A stretch of DNA of 63,834 bases from Micavibrio sp. UBA2638. Lineage in GTDB: Bacteria; Pseudomonadota; Alphaproteobacteria; Micavibrionales; Micavibrionaceae. The translations under genes and the position numbers were made by a program. The stretch's first letter is position 1; the number at the start of each line of letters is the position of its first letter. Shown here piece after piece: positions 15,057-24,029 of the stretch. The notes under the pieces were generated by a model. It did no database searches. It had not been told where the DNA came from and worked only from the letters and a program-made list of their open reading frames with translations. The stretch covers positions 1 to 63,834 of the forward strand of contig DENS01000017.1 in the NCBI GenBank assembly GCA_002359735.1, written 5' to 3'.

Positions 15057-16970
15057 CTATTTCACGCGGAGCGGCGCATAAACCGACACGCCATGGGAAT
15101 CACGGCTAACGATGGCGGCCTCGATCAGGGGCTTGAGCGGTTCAAACACGGCGCTTTGAAACCCCGGGCCTTCGAACGGGGATAAATCCCCCTCCCCCTC
15201 TAACAGGGCGATAAACTCCTCAACGGGCGTTTTGACTTTCGGAAAAATCTGCACGTAAACATCATGGCGATTTTTTCCGCCATTTAATGTCGCGGCATAA
15301 TCAATGGCATCCATCAAGCCGCCGAACTGATCTGCAAGGCCAACGTCCACGGCTTTTTTTCCGCTCCAAACGCGGCCCTTTGCAACGGCTTCGACTTGCT
15401 CAAGGCTCATCTTGCGGCCTTTCGCAACGCGCTGAATGAAATTGGCGTAGACATGATCTAACATCGCATTCATGCGCGCCGCGCCAGATGCATCAAAGGT
15501 GGAATTCATCGACCACATATCGGCATTTTCGCCCCATTGAACGCGGTCCCAATTCACGCCGATTTTCTTCCACAATCCATCCAGCGAGAATTTGCCGCCA
15601 AGAACACCAATCGAACCGGTAATGGTGGTCGGCGCAACGAAGATTTGATCGGCATGGGATGCAATCCAGTATCCGCCGGACGCGGCCGTTGCGCCCATCG
15701 ACACAATCACCGGCTTGCCGCCTTGCTGGGCTTTATCCAACGCGCGCAATATGGCCTCGGAAGCCGCCGGTGATCCGCCTGGACTATCGATCCGCACGAC
15801 AATCGCCTTGATGTTCCGGTCAGCGGCAGCATCCAATATGGCTGGCGCGATTTCATCCGATGCGGCCAAAGAACCGCCAGCGCCAACATCACTGGTCACA
15901 ATCGCTCCAACAGCGTAGATTAAGGCAACGCCGCCAGCCTTGCGTGTCTGGCGTATTTCTTTGGGAACATCACCTTGTTCAAAAATATTGACGCCAACAT
16001 GATCGCTATAGCTTTGCAGGGATTGAAAGGAAACATCATCGCCGCCGTTGCCATCACTGCTCAGTAATTCTTTAACCTGATCAATCATGACATCGGCATA
16101 ATTCATATGATCAATCAAACCGGCTTCCAGCGCCTCATCAGCCGTAAAAAGCCCTTGGTTCACCAATTCCATCAACCGCGCTTCAGTAATGCCGCGGTCG
16201 CTGGCAATTGTACTGACTATATGCGCCGTCATATCCTCAACCAGGCCGGAAATCTCTTCACGGTTGGCCGCACTCATTTGCGTATGGGTCAGGCTTTCAT
16301 AAGCCGTTTTATATTCCTTGCGTTGAAAAAACTGAGGCGTCACGCCGATTTTATCCAAGGCATCGCGCGCAAAGGGCTGTTCGGCATTTACACCCGAAAT
16401 CATAACCAGGCCCATTGGCTGCATCCACAATTCATCAAAAGCCGAAGCCAAATAATACCGGCCAAGCCCAGTACCGGCGCCGCCAAAGGATGTTGAGTAA
16501 ATACGCGTAAATTTACCGCTTTGTTTGAAATCCAAAATCGCCGCGCGGATTTCTTCGGCCTGGGCACTGGAAAACGCACCATCACGCATGCGCGCAACAA
16601 TGCCTTTCACACGATCATCATTCTTTGCCCGTTCAATCGCAGAAACATAATGACGCAATGTCATTTCCTTTGTCCCGAAGGGGTTGGCCAAAGACGCAGG
16701 CGGGCGTATTTCATTCAGACCACCTTCAAATTCAAGCACGAGAACCATATTATCAGGAAGCGGCGCCGCGGCCCGGTTCATCATCGTGCCTAATGTAATG
16801 GAGCTGATGATCATAGAAAACAGAACCAAAAACCCAAGCACCATCGCGCCGCGTTTAAGCGCAAGCCACACAATAGGAAGCACCTTCCATTTTATCGCGG
16901 GCCTTTCAACAGCTTTCGGCACAGAGGCCGAGAATAAAGGACGCGGTTTTCTCCACTTATAACGCTTCAT
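15057..16970 (-). CDS. sppA: Signal peptide peptidase SppA, 67 kDa type
   Basis: Inner-membrane serine protease that clears cleaved signal peptides. The 637-residue length indicates the long, two-domain type. A single N-terminal membrane anchor lies at about residues 35-65. The first domain carries the general-base Lys in RKEYKTAYESL (about residue 219) and the second the nucleophile Ser in GATAASGGYW (about residue 431), as in E. coli protease IV. It stands alone between convergent and divergent neighbours. Confidence 0.93.
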   Translation of the reverse strand: MKRYKWRKPRPLFSASVPKAVERPAIKWKVLPIVWLALKRGAMVLGFLVLFSMIISSITLGTMMNRAAAPLPDNMVLVLEFEGGLNEIRPPASLANPFGTKEMTLRHYVSAIERAKNDDRVKGIVARMRDGAFSSAQAEEIRAAILDFKQSGKFTRIYSTSFGGAGTGLGRYYLASAFDELWMQPMGLVMISGVNAEQPFARDALDKIGVTPQFFQRKEYKTAYESLTHTQMSAANREEISGLVEDMTAHIVSTIASDRGITEARLMELVNQGLFTADEALEAGLIDHMNYADVMIDQVKELLSSDGNGGDDVSFQSLQSYSDHVGVNIFEQGDVPKEIRQTRKAGGVALIYAVGAIVTSDVGAGGSLAASDEIAPAILDAAADRNIKAIVVRIDSPGGSPAASEAILRALDKAQQGGKPVIVSMGATAASGGYWIASHADQIFVAPTTITGSIGVLGGKFSLDGLWKKIGVNWDRVQWGENADMWSMNSTFDASGAARMNAMLDHVYANFIQRVAKGRKMSLEQVEAVAKGRVWSGKKAVDVGLADQFGGLMDAIDYAATLNGGKNRHDVYVQIFPKVKTPVEEFIALLEGEGDLSPFEGPGFQSAVFEPLKPLIEAAIVSRDSHGVSVYAPLRVK

Positions 16971-17118
16971 GGTTTTGGGCTCTCTTTGAGTTATAAATCC
17001 ATAAGGGAGTTTATACGATCAAGCCGCGAAAGGAAATACAGAGTTCTTGACATCGGCGGGGGCCACGGTTAGACATAACAAATAACAACACAATAAGATC
17101 GAAAAGAAGGCAACAACC

Positions 17119-17592
17119 ATGACCAATTCAAAATGGGCCAAATTAAGCCAGGATATGCGCAGCGCGGAATATGCCTATAGCGTCGTAGATGCCATTGAAC
17201 TAGGCTCTCTTAATACAGTAGAGGCAAAACTCATGCTGTGGCAAGAAACCAATATTTATGGGCTGGTTCTGACAAATCTGGAAAACGATATTAAATCGCT
17301 GTTTCAGCATTATAGCGGCGCTGCCTTTCCAGACAGTCAACTTGATGGATTGGATAAAGTGGCCTTTGAGGCCATTATAGATGTCTTACAAGACAAACAA
17401 ATCTATGGCCCCAGCTTCAATACATGCCTGCACAAAACCGATATGATGATCGTGACAGAAAAAGCCATAAAAGCCTTGGGAATCGATCCATCGACACTGC
17501 CTGAAATCGGCATAAATGATCTGCCTGCACAAAATTCCAATAACGATGCAAACGCGGATAATACCGGGCCATTACCCCAATTGGACGTATAG
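17119..17592 (+). CDS. Hypothetical protein
   Basis: A 157-residue, mostly helical soluble protein with no recognised domain; the C-terminal 25 residues are Asn/Asp-rich and disordered. An AAGAAGG site precedes the ATG. A TTGACA at 17047-17052 could be a -35, though no good -10 is evident. It converges with aroC. Confidence 0.65.
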   Translation: MTNSKWAKLSQDMRSAEYAYSVVDAIELGSLNTVEAKLMLWQETNIYGLVLTNLENDIKSLFQHYSGAAFPDSQLDGLDKVAFEAIIDVLQDKQIYGPSFNTCLHKTDMMIVTEKAIKALGIDPSTLPEIGINDLPAQNSNNDANADNTGPLPQLDV

Positions 17593-17618
17593 AGATACAG
17601 CGCCTGTAAACACTGTTG

Positions 17619-18704
17619 CTATAAGCACTGGGCCTTGTGACGCAGCCAATGATCGGCCAGCACGCAGGCCATCATGGCCTCAACCACCGGCGTGCCGCGC
17701 AAACCAACGCAAGGATCATGACGCCCCTTGGTAAAGATACTGGTTTCGCGCCCATCGGTATCAATCGTCGCGCGTGAGGTTAGAATAGAACTGGTCGGTT
17801 TAAAGGCAACGCGGGCAATAACATCCTGCCCCGATGAAATGCCGCCAAGAATGCCGCCCGCATGGTTGGACAAAAATTCGGGATTGCCATCCTGATCCAA
17901 CGTAATTTCATCCGCATTGTCCTCACCGCCAAACATCACGGTTTCAAAACCCGCTCCGATCTCAACGCCCTTGACGGCGTTAATGCTCATCATCGCTTTG
18001 GCGATATCGGCATCTAACTTGTCGTAAACAGGCGCGCCAAGCCCCAAAGGAATGCCGCTGGCATGAACCTCCACCAACGCGCCGGCACTGGACCCAGCTT
18101 TGCGCACAGTATCCAGATATGTCTCCCAATGCGCCGCGGCGGCGGCATCCGGGCACCAAAGCGGATTTTGATCAACCTGATCCCAATCCCAATTGGCCCG
18201 GTCAATTTTTTCCGTTCCTATTTGCACAACGGCGGCCCGAATTTGAACATCATTCCCGATCTGGGTTTCCAAAACGCGCCGCGCAATTGCACCAGCCGCC
18301 ACGCGGCAGGCGGTTTCGCGCGCGCTGGAGCGGCCACCGCCCCGATAATCCCGAATGCCATATTTATGATGATAGGTATAATCGGCGTGCCCGGGTCTGA
18401 ATTTATCTTTGATATCCCCGTAGTCTTTGGAGCGTTGATCCTGATTACGAATTAAAAGCCCAATCGGCGTGCCGGTCGTCATGCCTTCGAACACACCAGA
18501 CAGGATTTCAACCTGATCAGGTTCACGGCGCTGGGTCGTGTGACGACTTTGCCCCGGTTTCCGGCGGTCCAGAAACCCCTGAATAAACGCTTCATCAAGC
18601 GGAATGCGCGGGGGCACGCCATCAACAATGGCGCCAATACCCGGCCCATGACTTTCGCCAAACGTTGTATACTGAAATAAAGTTCCGAAACGATTACCTG
18701 ACAT
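17619..18704 (-). CDS. aroC: Chorismate synthase
   Basis: Last shikimate-pathway enzyme: FMN-dependent removal of phosphate from EPSP to give chorismate. The family signatures are all there: FGESHGPGIGAIVDGVPP near the N-terminus, GGGRSSARETACRVAAGAIA, and VAFKPTSSI with GRHDPCVGLRGTPVVEA near the C-terminus. At 361 residues the length is normal. The ATG at 18702-18704 lies in a CATG that also holds a plus-strand ATG, but the plus gene probably starts later. Confidence 0.97.
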   Translation of the reverse strand: MSGNRFGTLFQYTTFGESHGPGIGAIVDGVPPRIPLDEAFIQGFLDRRKPGQSRHTTQRREPDQVEILSGVFEGMTTGTPIGLLIRNQDQRSKDYGDIKDKFRPGHADYTYHHKYGIRDYRGGGRSSARETACRVAAGAIARRVLETQIGNDVQIRAAVVQIGTEKIDRANWDWDQVDQNPLWCPDAAAAAHWETYLDTVRKAGSSAGALVEVHASGIPLGLGAPVYDKLDADIAKAMMSINAVKGVEIGAGFETVMFGGEDNADEITLDQDGNPEFLSNHAGGILGGISSGQDVIARVAFKPTSSILTSRATIDTDGRETSIFTKGRHDPCVGLRGTPVVEAMMACVLADHWLRHKAQCL

Positions 18705-18742
18705 GGCTATGTTTTACCATAGAGTAAGCGGCCTGCACAGCC

Positions 18743-18780
18743 ACTTTTTAATTGACATAATGCGCGCCGCCCCTTATTGT
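18743..18780 (+). promoter_or_regulatory. Promoter with shared 18-nt -35 block
   Basis: TTGACA (18752-18757), a 17-nt spacer and TATTGT (18775-18780). The block ACTTTTTAATTGACATAA at 18743-18760 is identical to 4753-4770. The predicted transcription start is at 18787, exactly the A of the ATG of the next gene, so the message would be leaderless. Confidence 0.6.
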
Positions 18781-18786
18781 CCGGGC

Positions 18787-19647
18787 ATGGATTTTTTCGA
18801 GAATATTCAAAAAAGGGTGGAGCGCTCCGGCCGCGATACTATTAGCAAGGACCTGCGTCATATATTTTCGCAGCTACAACTACCGGCGCCGCAGGCTGGT
18901 GAATACCGGCGCGGTCCAGGCAATGAAGGGCTTGTGTTCCTGCAACAGGCCGGCACCGTTTTGCGCGTTGTACATGAAGATGAATACCCCTTATTCAGAC
19001 ACCGGCATATCATGCGCCCCATTGGGGCCATCCGGCTTTCAGATCATTACCGGCTCGACCTGCAATATACCGGACACAGCCCCATCAGCCTACCCCATTA
19101 CAAGGCCGTAGAAGAAAATTATAAATCAGATAACCTTATGGTCTACGATAAAGACATCTCCAATTTTTGCTATAGTGGGCATAAAACCCCTGAATTTCCA
19201 GAGGGCGAGCCGGTTATGTTCGACCCACAAGGCATTGATGAATTAGATTACCGCGTCCGGGGGATAAAAATCAGGAACTTATCGGCAAAAACCGGCAGAC
19301 TGAGCAAGCTAACATCAAAGCTATTTAACGCGGCGCCGCCATCAAAAATACTGGATCTATCCCCGCAAAAAGGGGAAGAGCCGGACGGACAAGACTTGGC
19401 CTATAGTGATTTGAGAGACAAATTCACCGGCATGTTCGACCTTGGACAAAGCGCAGAAACCATTACGGTCGATCCTGACGCGGTGCAGACATTCTGGGCC
19501 GCCATGAAACAGGCAACGCAAGATGGGCGTTTAAAAGCCTCCTGGCTGGACGGTGATAACAAATGCGCACAAGACAAACAGATTGATAAAATCAGCAAAA
19601 ACTATGATCAGCGCCTGCAAGGGCATAACCCTGTTTTTGCGTTATAA
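18787..19647 (+). CDS. Hypothetical protein
   Basis: A 286-residue protein if started at the ATG at 18787 (MDFFENIQ), which follows a sigma-70-like promoter by only 6 nt. The frame is open back to 18703, but those residues would lie upstream of or inside the promoter. No domain is recognised. The sequence is polar, with an LRVVHEDEYPLFRHRHIMRP segment and a central Lys/Pro-rich linker. Function unknown. Confidence 0.65.
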   Translation: MDFFENIQKRVERSGRDTISKDLRHIFSQLQLPAPQAGEYRRGPGNEGLVFLQQAGTVLRVVHEDEYPLFRHRHIMRPIGAIRLSDHYRLDLQYTGHSPISLPHYKAVEENYKSDNLMVYDKDISNFCYSGHKTPEFPEGEPVMFDPQGIDELDYRVRGIKIRNLSAKTGRLSKLTSKLFNAAPPSKILDLSPQKGEEPDGQDLAYSDLRDKFTGMFDLGQSAETITVDPDAVQTFWAAMKQATQDGRLKASWLDGDNKCAQDKQIDKISKNYDQRLQGHNPVFAL

Positions 19648-19659
19648 ATCGGCGGAGCC

Positions 19660-20097
19660 CTAGCCAACCATTACTTTATTTTTTTGCGCGCTTAATGTGC
19701 CCTGTTCGATAATCGTAACGGTCAGGCGTGAAATACAAACGCGCTTACCGGTTGCAACCTCTGTAATATCGGTTTGCCAGACCTGCGTGCGGCGGCCGGT
19801 GTGAAAGGCTGTGCAGACCCCCTCGACATAGCCTTCGGTAACCGCACGGATGTGATTGGCGTTAATCTCTAACCCTACGGCGCGGTGGGTTTCGGGGTTA
19901 ATGGTCATCCATGCGGCAACAGACCCAAGCGTTTCGGACAAGACGCAGCTTGCCCCGCCATGCAAAATTCCAAATGGTTGCGTTGTTCTTTCGTCGACGG
20001 GAAGACGGCCCTTGATAAAATCCGGGCCAATCTCTGTAAATTCCAGACCGATATGCGTTCCCATATTCGAATTACGAATACCCGAGAGCATGTCCAT
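19660..20097 (-). CDS. Hotdog-fold thioesterase (PaaI/MenI-like)
   Basis: A 145-residue acyl-CoA thioesterase-like protein. The hotdog motif QPFGILHGGASCVLSETLGS includes the HGG and catalytic Glu of the PaaI/YdiI group. The ATG at 20097 is preceded by AAGGA at good spacing; an earlier ATG at 20130 lacks a site. It lies just downstream of fabI on the same strand and is probably co-transcribed, which fits acyl-thioester metabolism. Confidence 0.88.
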   Translation of the reverse strand: MDMLSGIRNSNMGTHIGLEFTEIGPDFIKGRLPVDERTTQPFGILHGGASCVLSETLGSVAAWMTINPETHRAVGLEINANHIRAVTEGYVEGVCTAFHTGRRTQVWQTDITEVATGKRVCISRLTVTIIEQGTLSAQKNKVMVG

Positions 20098-20135
20098 TGT
20101 GTAATCCTTGAACCAAAGTCGTTCAACCATTTGGA

Positions 20136-20993
20136 TTACGCGGCCTCGTCTTTATCTTTCTTGGGAACCATATTGTTTAACAAAGCGGCCGTTTCTGCCA
20201 CACTATCCACGGCGAGCATACCAACAGTGTGATACCCGGCATCGACATGCAAGACTTCCCCGGTTACGCCGCTGCCAAGATCGGAAAGCAGGAACAGGCC
20301 CGAACGCCCGACATCTTCAATCGTGACATTGCGTTTTAGTGGCGCATTCAATTCATTCCACCGCAGAATATGGCGGAAATCGCCAATGCCGCTGGCGGCC
20401 AGGGTCTTGATCGGCCCGGCAGAAATGGCATTCACGCGAATATTCTTGCTTCCCAGATCGGCAGCCAGATAGCGAACAGAGGCCTCAAGCGCGGCCTTGG
20501 CAACGCCCATAACGTTATAATGCGGCATAACACGTTCCGCGCCGTAATAGGTCAGGGTTAACAAAGATCCACCCTCGCTCATGAGCGGCACAGCACGCTG
20601 CGCAACCGCAGTAAAGGAATACACGGAAATATCCATCGTGCGTTTAAAGTTTTCACGCGTCGTATCCAGATACAGGCCATCCAGCTCACTTTTATCGGAG
20701 AACGCAATCGCATGCACGACAAAGTCAATCTGTCCCCATTCCTTTTCTATTTCGGCAAAGGCCGCATCGATACTGTCTTCATCAGTAACGTCACAGGGAA
20801 GAACCAGATTCGCCCCAATCTTTTCAGCCAAAGGGCGCACGCGTTTTTCCAGCGCCTCCCCCTGATAGGTAAAGGCCAGTTCGGCCCCGCTTTCCGCAGC
20901 CATCGATGCAAGCCCCCAGGCAATTGAACGATCATTCGCAACGCCCATAATCAGGCCGCGTTTTCCCTTTAAAAATAAATTCGTATTTTCCAT
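20136..20993 (-). CDS. fabI: Enoyl-[acyl-carrier-protein] reductase (NADH)
   Basis: SDR enzyme carrying out the last reduction of the type II fatty-acid elongation cycle. The divergent nucleotide-binding motif GVANDRSIAWGLA (17-29) and the catalytic YX6K (Y159-K166, with Y149 nearby) are those of FabI. At 285 residues it is slightly longer than usual because of the C-terminal LNNMVPKKDKDEAA tail. First gene of a two-gene leftward unit with the thioesterase. Confidence 0.96.
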   Translation of the reverse strand: MENTNLFLKGKRGLIMGVANDRSIAWGLASMAAESGAELAFTYQGEALEKRVRPLAEKIGANLVLPCDVTDEDSIDAAFAEIEKEWGQIDFVVHAIAFSDKSELDGLYLDTTRENFKRTMDISVYSFTAVAQRAVPLMSEGGSLLTLTYYGAERVMPHYNVMGVAKAALEASVRYLAADLGSKNIRVNAISAGPIKTLAASGIGDFRHILRWNELNAPLKRNVTIEDVGRSGLFLLSDLGSGVTGEVLHVDAGYHTVGMLAVDSVAETAALLNNMVPKKDKDEAA

Positions 20994-21126
20994 CGTATTC
21001 TTTTATCGTCTATTTATAGTGTTACAGTTATACTGATCGTATCCTACACATTTAGCGCCCGCCGTCCAGCCCAAATGGTGTTGATCCGCAAAAACCCGTT
21101 TCATAGCCTTTTAAAACACCAATTTG

Positions 21127-21135
21127 TGCTATAAT
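21127..21135 (+). promoter_or_regulatory. Extended -10 promoter
   Basis: TGCTATAAT, a perfect extended -10 element, lies about 84 nt upstream of the ATG at 21219. No good -35 precedes it, as is usual for extended -10 promoters. The leader of about 77 nt ends with AGGGG near the start codon. Confidence 0.5.
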
Positions 21136-21218
21136 ATCAAGCAGAAGCGCCGCAAGCATTCAACGCCGCGCCGCATCACGGATTACAACAACCAGAACAG
21201 GCTGTTCAGGGGTATCGA

Positions 21219-22724
21219 ATGTCAATCGATCTAGCGAGTATCGACCATAATTGCAACGTCATCAGGCGCCAGATAGAGGACGAGTTCCGAGGCCTAAGCG
21301 CGCTTTTTATTGTGCATAAAAATAATGAGCGGGAAAAAACCGTCATCGATAAGCGCAACATCATCCTGGCCAAACCCCACGGCCAGCGCATCTACGATGC
21401 CTTGCTGATGACCAAAGAAATACATCACAATGAATCCGGATTTTTAGGAATCATCATTAACCAGAACAAAATTATGGGCATGAAGTTAAAGCGGCATCAT
21501 ACCGCCGTATTTTTCATCAATGCCGATACATTTCAAATCGACGAAAACGCCAAACACCATCTTTACAGCCTGACATGGCACGCCCTATACAGCATGGACC
21601 GCATTAATACGCGCCACGCCAACACCGAATTCCCCCAAAGCAAATTAATCAAGCCCGCCACAGATAAAGTATCGCTATCGAAAAACAATTTAATGGCCGA
21701 TATTTTTGGCGCGATTATCATGGAAAGTCACGGGCACAAGGACTTTATCCTGCAATTGGCCAAGCGGCGCAGCCACGAGACCTTGCAAGCCGTCACAAAA
21801 TTACACCCGCATATCCTCCCCTACCCCGTCGCCTATGAAGCCTGTAAACTGGTCTATGAAGATTTAAAGGGCACGATTGATATAAAAGCGCGCTTTATGC
21901 AGCAAATTATGGATCTGGCCTCAGAGGTTTCCCTGACCTATGGCGACAATGCCATCAAACAATGGTGGGCCTTTGCGCGGCCCGCGCAAGACATGGCCTG
22001 GGCCGGATACTCGCCTGAAAAAATTCTGGGCAATGCCATCTACACAAGCGAAGATACATTCGTGCGCGCGCTGGCTTATCAGATTGCCGATCTCGTTGAA
22101 ATTGAACCGGACACAACAACAGACCAGGGGGCTTATAATCCCTTTGCCTCTGATGATTACAATGAGCGCATACATAGAATAAAATCTGACGAAACAGGAA
22201 AACGCCTGACCAGCATCGCCGTCTTGCAAAACAGCGCCAACCTCTTATTCGCTGAGGCCCAGCGCCATAATAAAAAACTTGTGACTGAAAATGCCTGCGG
22301 CTGGGCTTCCCATGCCCTGCATGAGGCCGCGCAACAATTTGAAGATTTATTCGCCCAAGGGATACACATAAGCGCCGATGACATTTTAAAAACATATCGC
22401 GACGCCCTGACGCAAACGCAGTGGCGGGATATTAAAAAGCTCTCCTATTACCTGAATCAACGCCACAGAAACGGCGCGCCCGTCAATTACGATACCATTG
22501 TGGAGCTTTTAAAGAAAACCAAGGGGCCCGAGCATTTATTGCAATATTTTGCCCGCTGCGCACAAAACGAAGACGCGCCGCTGAGCGATGGCCGCCCGCC
22601 GCAAGAAGAGCCATCTTCCGCGCAGAGTTCTGCTGAACAGGGGCTGGCGCAATTTATTAAAGACCCCAGCCTGACACAAAAGGAAATTAAACTGACCGGG
22701 AAAAATACAGGCGCCCCAGAATAA
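21219..22724 (+). CDS. Large hypothetical protein
   Basis: A 501-residue cytoplasmic protein with no signal peptide or transmembrane segment. The first 120 residues look alpha/beta (LSALFIVHKNNEREKTV, FLGIIINQNKIMGM, HTAVFFINADTF); the rest is mainly helical, with an acidic Ser/Gln-rich linker before a short C-terminal tail. A LTWHALYSMDRI segment recalls a metal site but no full motif can be made. AGGGG precedes the ATG. Probably monocistronic, ending at a bidirectional terminator. Function unknown. Confidence 0.75.
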   Translation: MSIDLASIDHNCNVIRRQIEDEFRGLSALFIVHKNNEREKTVIDKRNIILAKPHGQRIYDALLMTKEIHHNESGFLGIIINQNKIMGMKLKRHHTAVFFINADTFQIDENAKHHLYSLTWHALYSMDRINTRHANTEFPQSKLIKPATDKVSLSKNNLMADIFGAIIMESHGHKDFILQLAKRRSHETLQAVTKLHPHILPYPVAYEACKLVYEDLKGTIDIKARFMQQIMDLASEVSLTYGDNAIKQWWAFARPAQDMAWAGYSPEKILGNAIYTSEDTFVRALAYQIADLVEIEPDTTTDQGAYNPFASDDYNERIHRIKSDETGKRLTSIAVLQNSANLLFAEAQRHNKKLVTENACGWASHALHEAAQQFEDLFAQGIHISADDILKTYRDALTQTQWRDIKKLSYYLNQRHRNGAPVNYDTIVELLKKTKGPEHLLQYFARCAQNEDAPLSDGRPPQEEPSSAQSSAEQGLAQFIKDPSLTQKEIKLTGKNTGAPE

Positions 22725-22742
22725 GCCAGCGAATAGGCGAAA

Positions 22743-22772
22743 AAAAGAGCCGGATTTTCACCCGGCCCTTTT
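22743..22772. terminator. Bidirectional rho-independent terminator
   Basis: Arms AAAAGAGCCGG (22743-22753) and CCGGCCCTTTT (22762-22772) pair with one mismatch around an 8-nt loop. A-tracts and T-tracts on both sides let it serve the plus-strand orphan gene and the minus-strand lipoprotein gene, which converge here. Confidence 0.7.
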
Positions 22773-22793
22773 CCATGATCTATCACTAAAACC

Positions 22794-23270
22794 TTATTTC
22801 ACGATTTCCCAGCTACCGTCTGGTTGCTGACAAGCGGTGCCGTAACCGGTTTGATTTTGACCGTTCACAACAATTGTTTGTTGATATTCACGGCAATAAC
22901 GCCCCGCCGAGCTATACCCGTCGCGTGTTGGGGTTACGCTGCCGTAATTTCCGGTTTCAGGGTTATTCCACTTCACGGTTTCACCAACCGGCGCTGAATA
23001 GGCCTTTTGATTGGCCTGTTGCGCGTAAGCCATGTCGGCTCGATCCAACGAGCTACCGATTTCGCTACCGATTAAACCGCCGAGCAAAACACCGGCCCCT
23101 GTCGCCCATAGCTGGCCAGAGCCTTTACCAACCTGTGAACCGGCCAAACCACCAAGAACCGCGCCGCCAACTGTGCCGACGCCCTGTTTCGTACCAACGC
23201 CTTGCATTGTGTTACAGGCCCCAAGTGACACCGCGGCCAAGCTCAATAATACTAATCCAAATTTTTTCAT
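22794..23270 (-). CDS. 17 kDa surface antigen-type lipoprotein
   Basis: A 158-residue lipoprotein with a short signal and lipobox LGAC. A glycine-zipper 2TM region follows (GVGTVGGAVLGGLAGSQVGKG ... GAGVLLGGLIGSEIGSSLDRAD), then a C-terminal domain with WNNPETGNYGSVTP, CREYQQTI and GTACQQPDGSWEIV. This order is that of the Rickettsia 17 kDa antigen / Rickettsia-17kDa-2TM family, which sits in the outer membrane. Monocistronic by context. Confidence 0.92.
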   Translation of the reverse strand: MKKFGLVLLSLAAVSLGACNTMQGVGTKQGVGTVGGAVLGGLAGSQVGKGSGQLWATGAGVLLGGLIGSEIGSSLDRADMAYAQQANQKAYSAPVGETVKWNNPETGNYGSVTPTRDGYSSAGRYCREYQQTIVVNGQNQTGYGTACQQPDGSWEIVK

Positions 23271-23387
23271 TCATCTGTACCTTTCATTTTTTCATCACGC
23301 TTTTCCTTGCGCATGAGTGAGAAGTGAATATATCTTTTTCATACCCGTTAGTAAACATATTACGCATAACTTTAGGATACCCTTCGC

Positions 23388-23984
23388 ATGACAGATAATT
23401 TTCCCGGCAACCCAACAGATTTATTCCACGAATGGTTCCAAAGGGCCGAAGAAAAAGAACACAGCTACCCCGGGGCGATGTCACTGGCAACTATTTCGGC
23501 GGATGGAAAGCCCTCGGTTCGTATCGTCCTGATGCGTGGATACAATGAAAAAGGCCTTCATTTTTACACCAATTACGACAGCAACAAGGGACGGGGCTTG
23601 TTGGCCCATCCATATGCAGAAGCCAATTTTTACTGGAAAAGCACCGAACGCCAGATCCGTGTTTCCGGCCGCACAGAAAAAACCACGCCGGAAGAATCCG
23701 ATATGTATTTTAACAACCGCCCCCGCCCCAGCCGCATTGGCGCCTGGGCATCACAGCAATCGCGCCCCATGAAATCCTATGCCGAACTGGAAGAAAGTCT
23801 TAGGGCCTATGACCAAAAATTTGACGGTCAGGAAAACCCGCCGCGCCCGGATCATTGGGGCGGATTTAGAATTATCCCCGAACGAGTTGAATTTTGGGCG
23901 GAAGAACCCTATCGTCTGCATAAAAGATTTGTTTATACTAAAAATGCCGATGGAACATGGTCTATTGGCTGGCTATACCCGTAA
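23388..23984 (+). CDS. pdxH: Pyridoxamine 5'-phosphate oxidase
   Basis: FMN enzyme converting pyridoxine/pyridoxamine 5'-phosphate to PLP. FMN-contacting segments PSVRIVLMRGYNEKGLHFYTNYDSNKG and QIRVSGRTEK are present, followed by SRIGAWASQQSRP and the C-terminal PDHWGGFRIIPERVEFWAEEPYRLHKRF. The last residues are SIGWLYP. At 198 residues it is slightly short of the 210-220 norm, at the N-terminus. Confidence 0.95.
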   Translation: MTDNFPGNPTDLFHEWFQRAEEKEHSYPGAMSLATISADGKPSVRIVLMRGYNEKGLHFYTNYDSNKGRGLLAHPYAEANFYWKSTERQIRVSGRTEKTTPEESDMYFNNRPRPSRIGAWASQQSRPMKSYAELEESLRAYDQKFDGQENPPRPDHWGGFRIIPERVEFWAEEPYRLHKRFVYTKNADGTWSIGWLYP

Positions 23985-24029
23985 AAGACACTGAAAAATC
24001 ACACTGAGTAACAAGGAAGAGAAACAACA

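Noticed and set aside
18703..18786. Upstream ATGs for the orphan gene at 18787
   Set aside because: They would place the consensus promoter inside the coding sequence and have no ribosome site.
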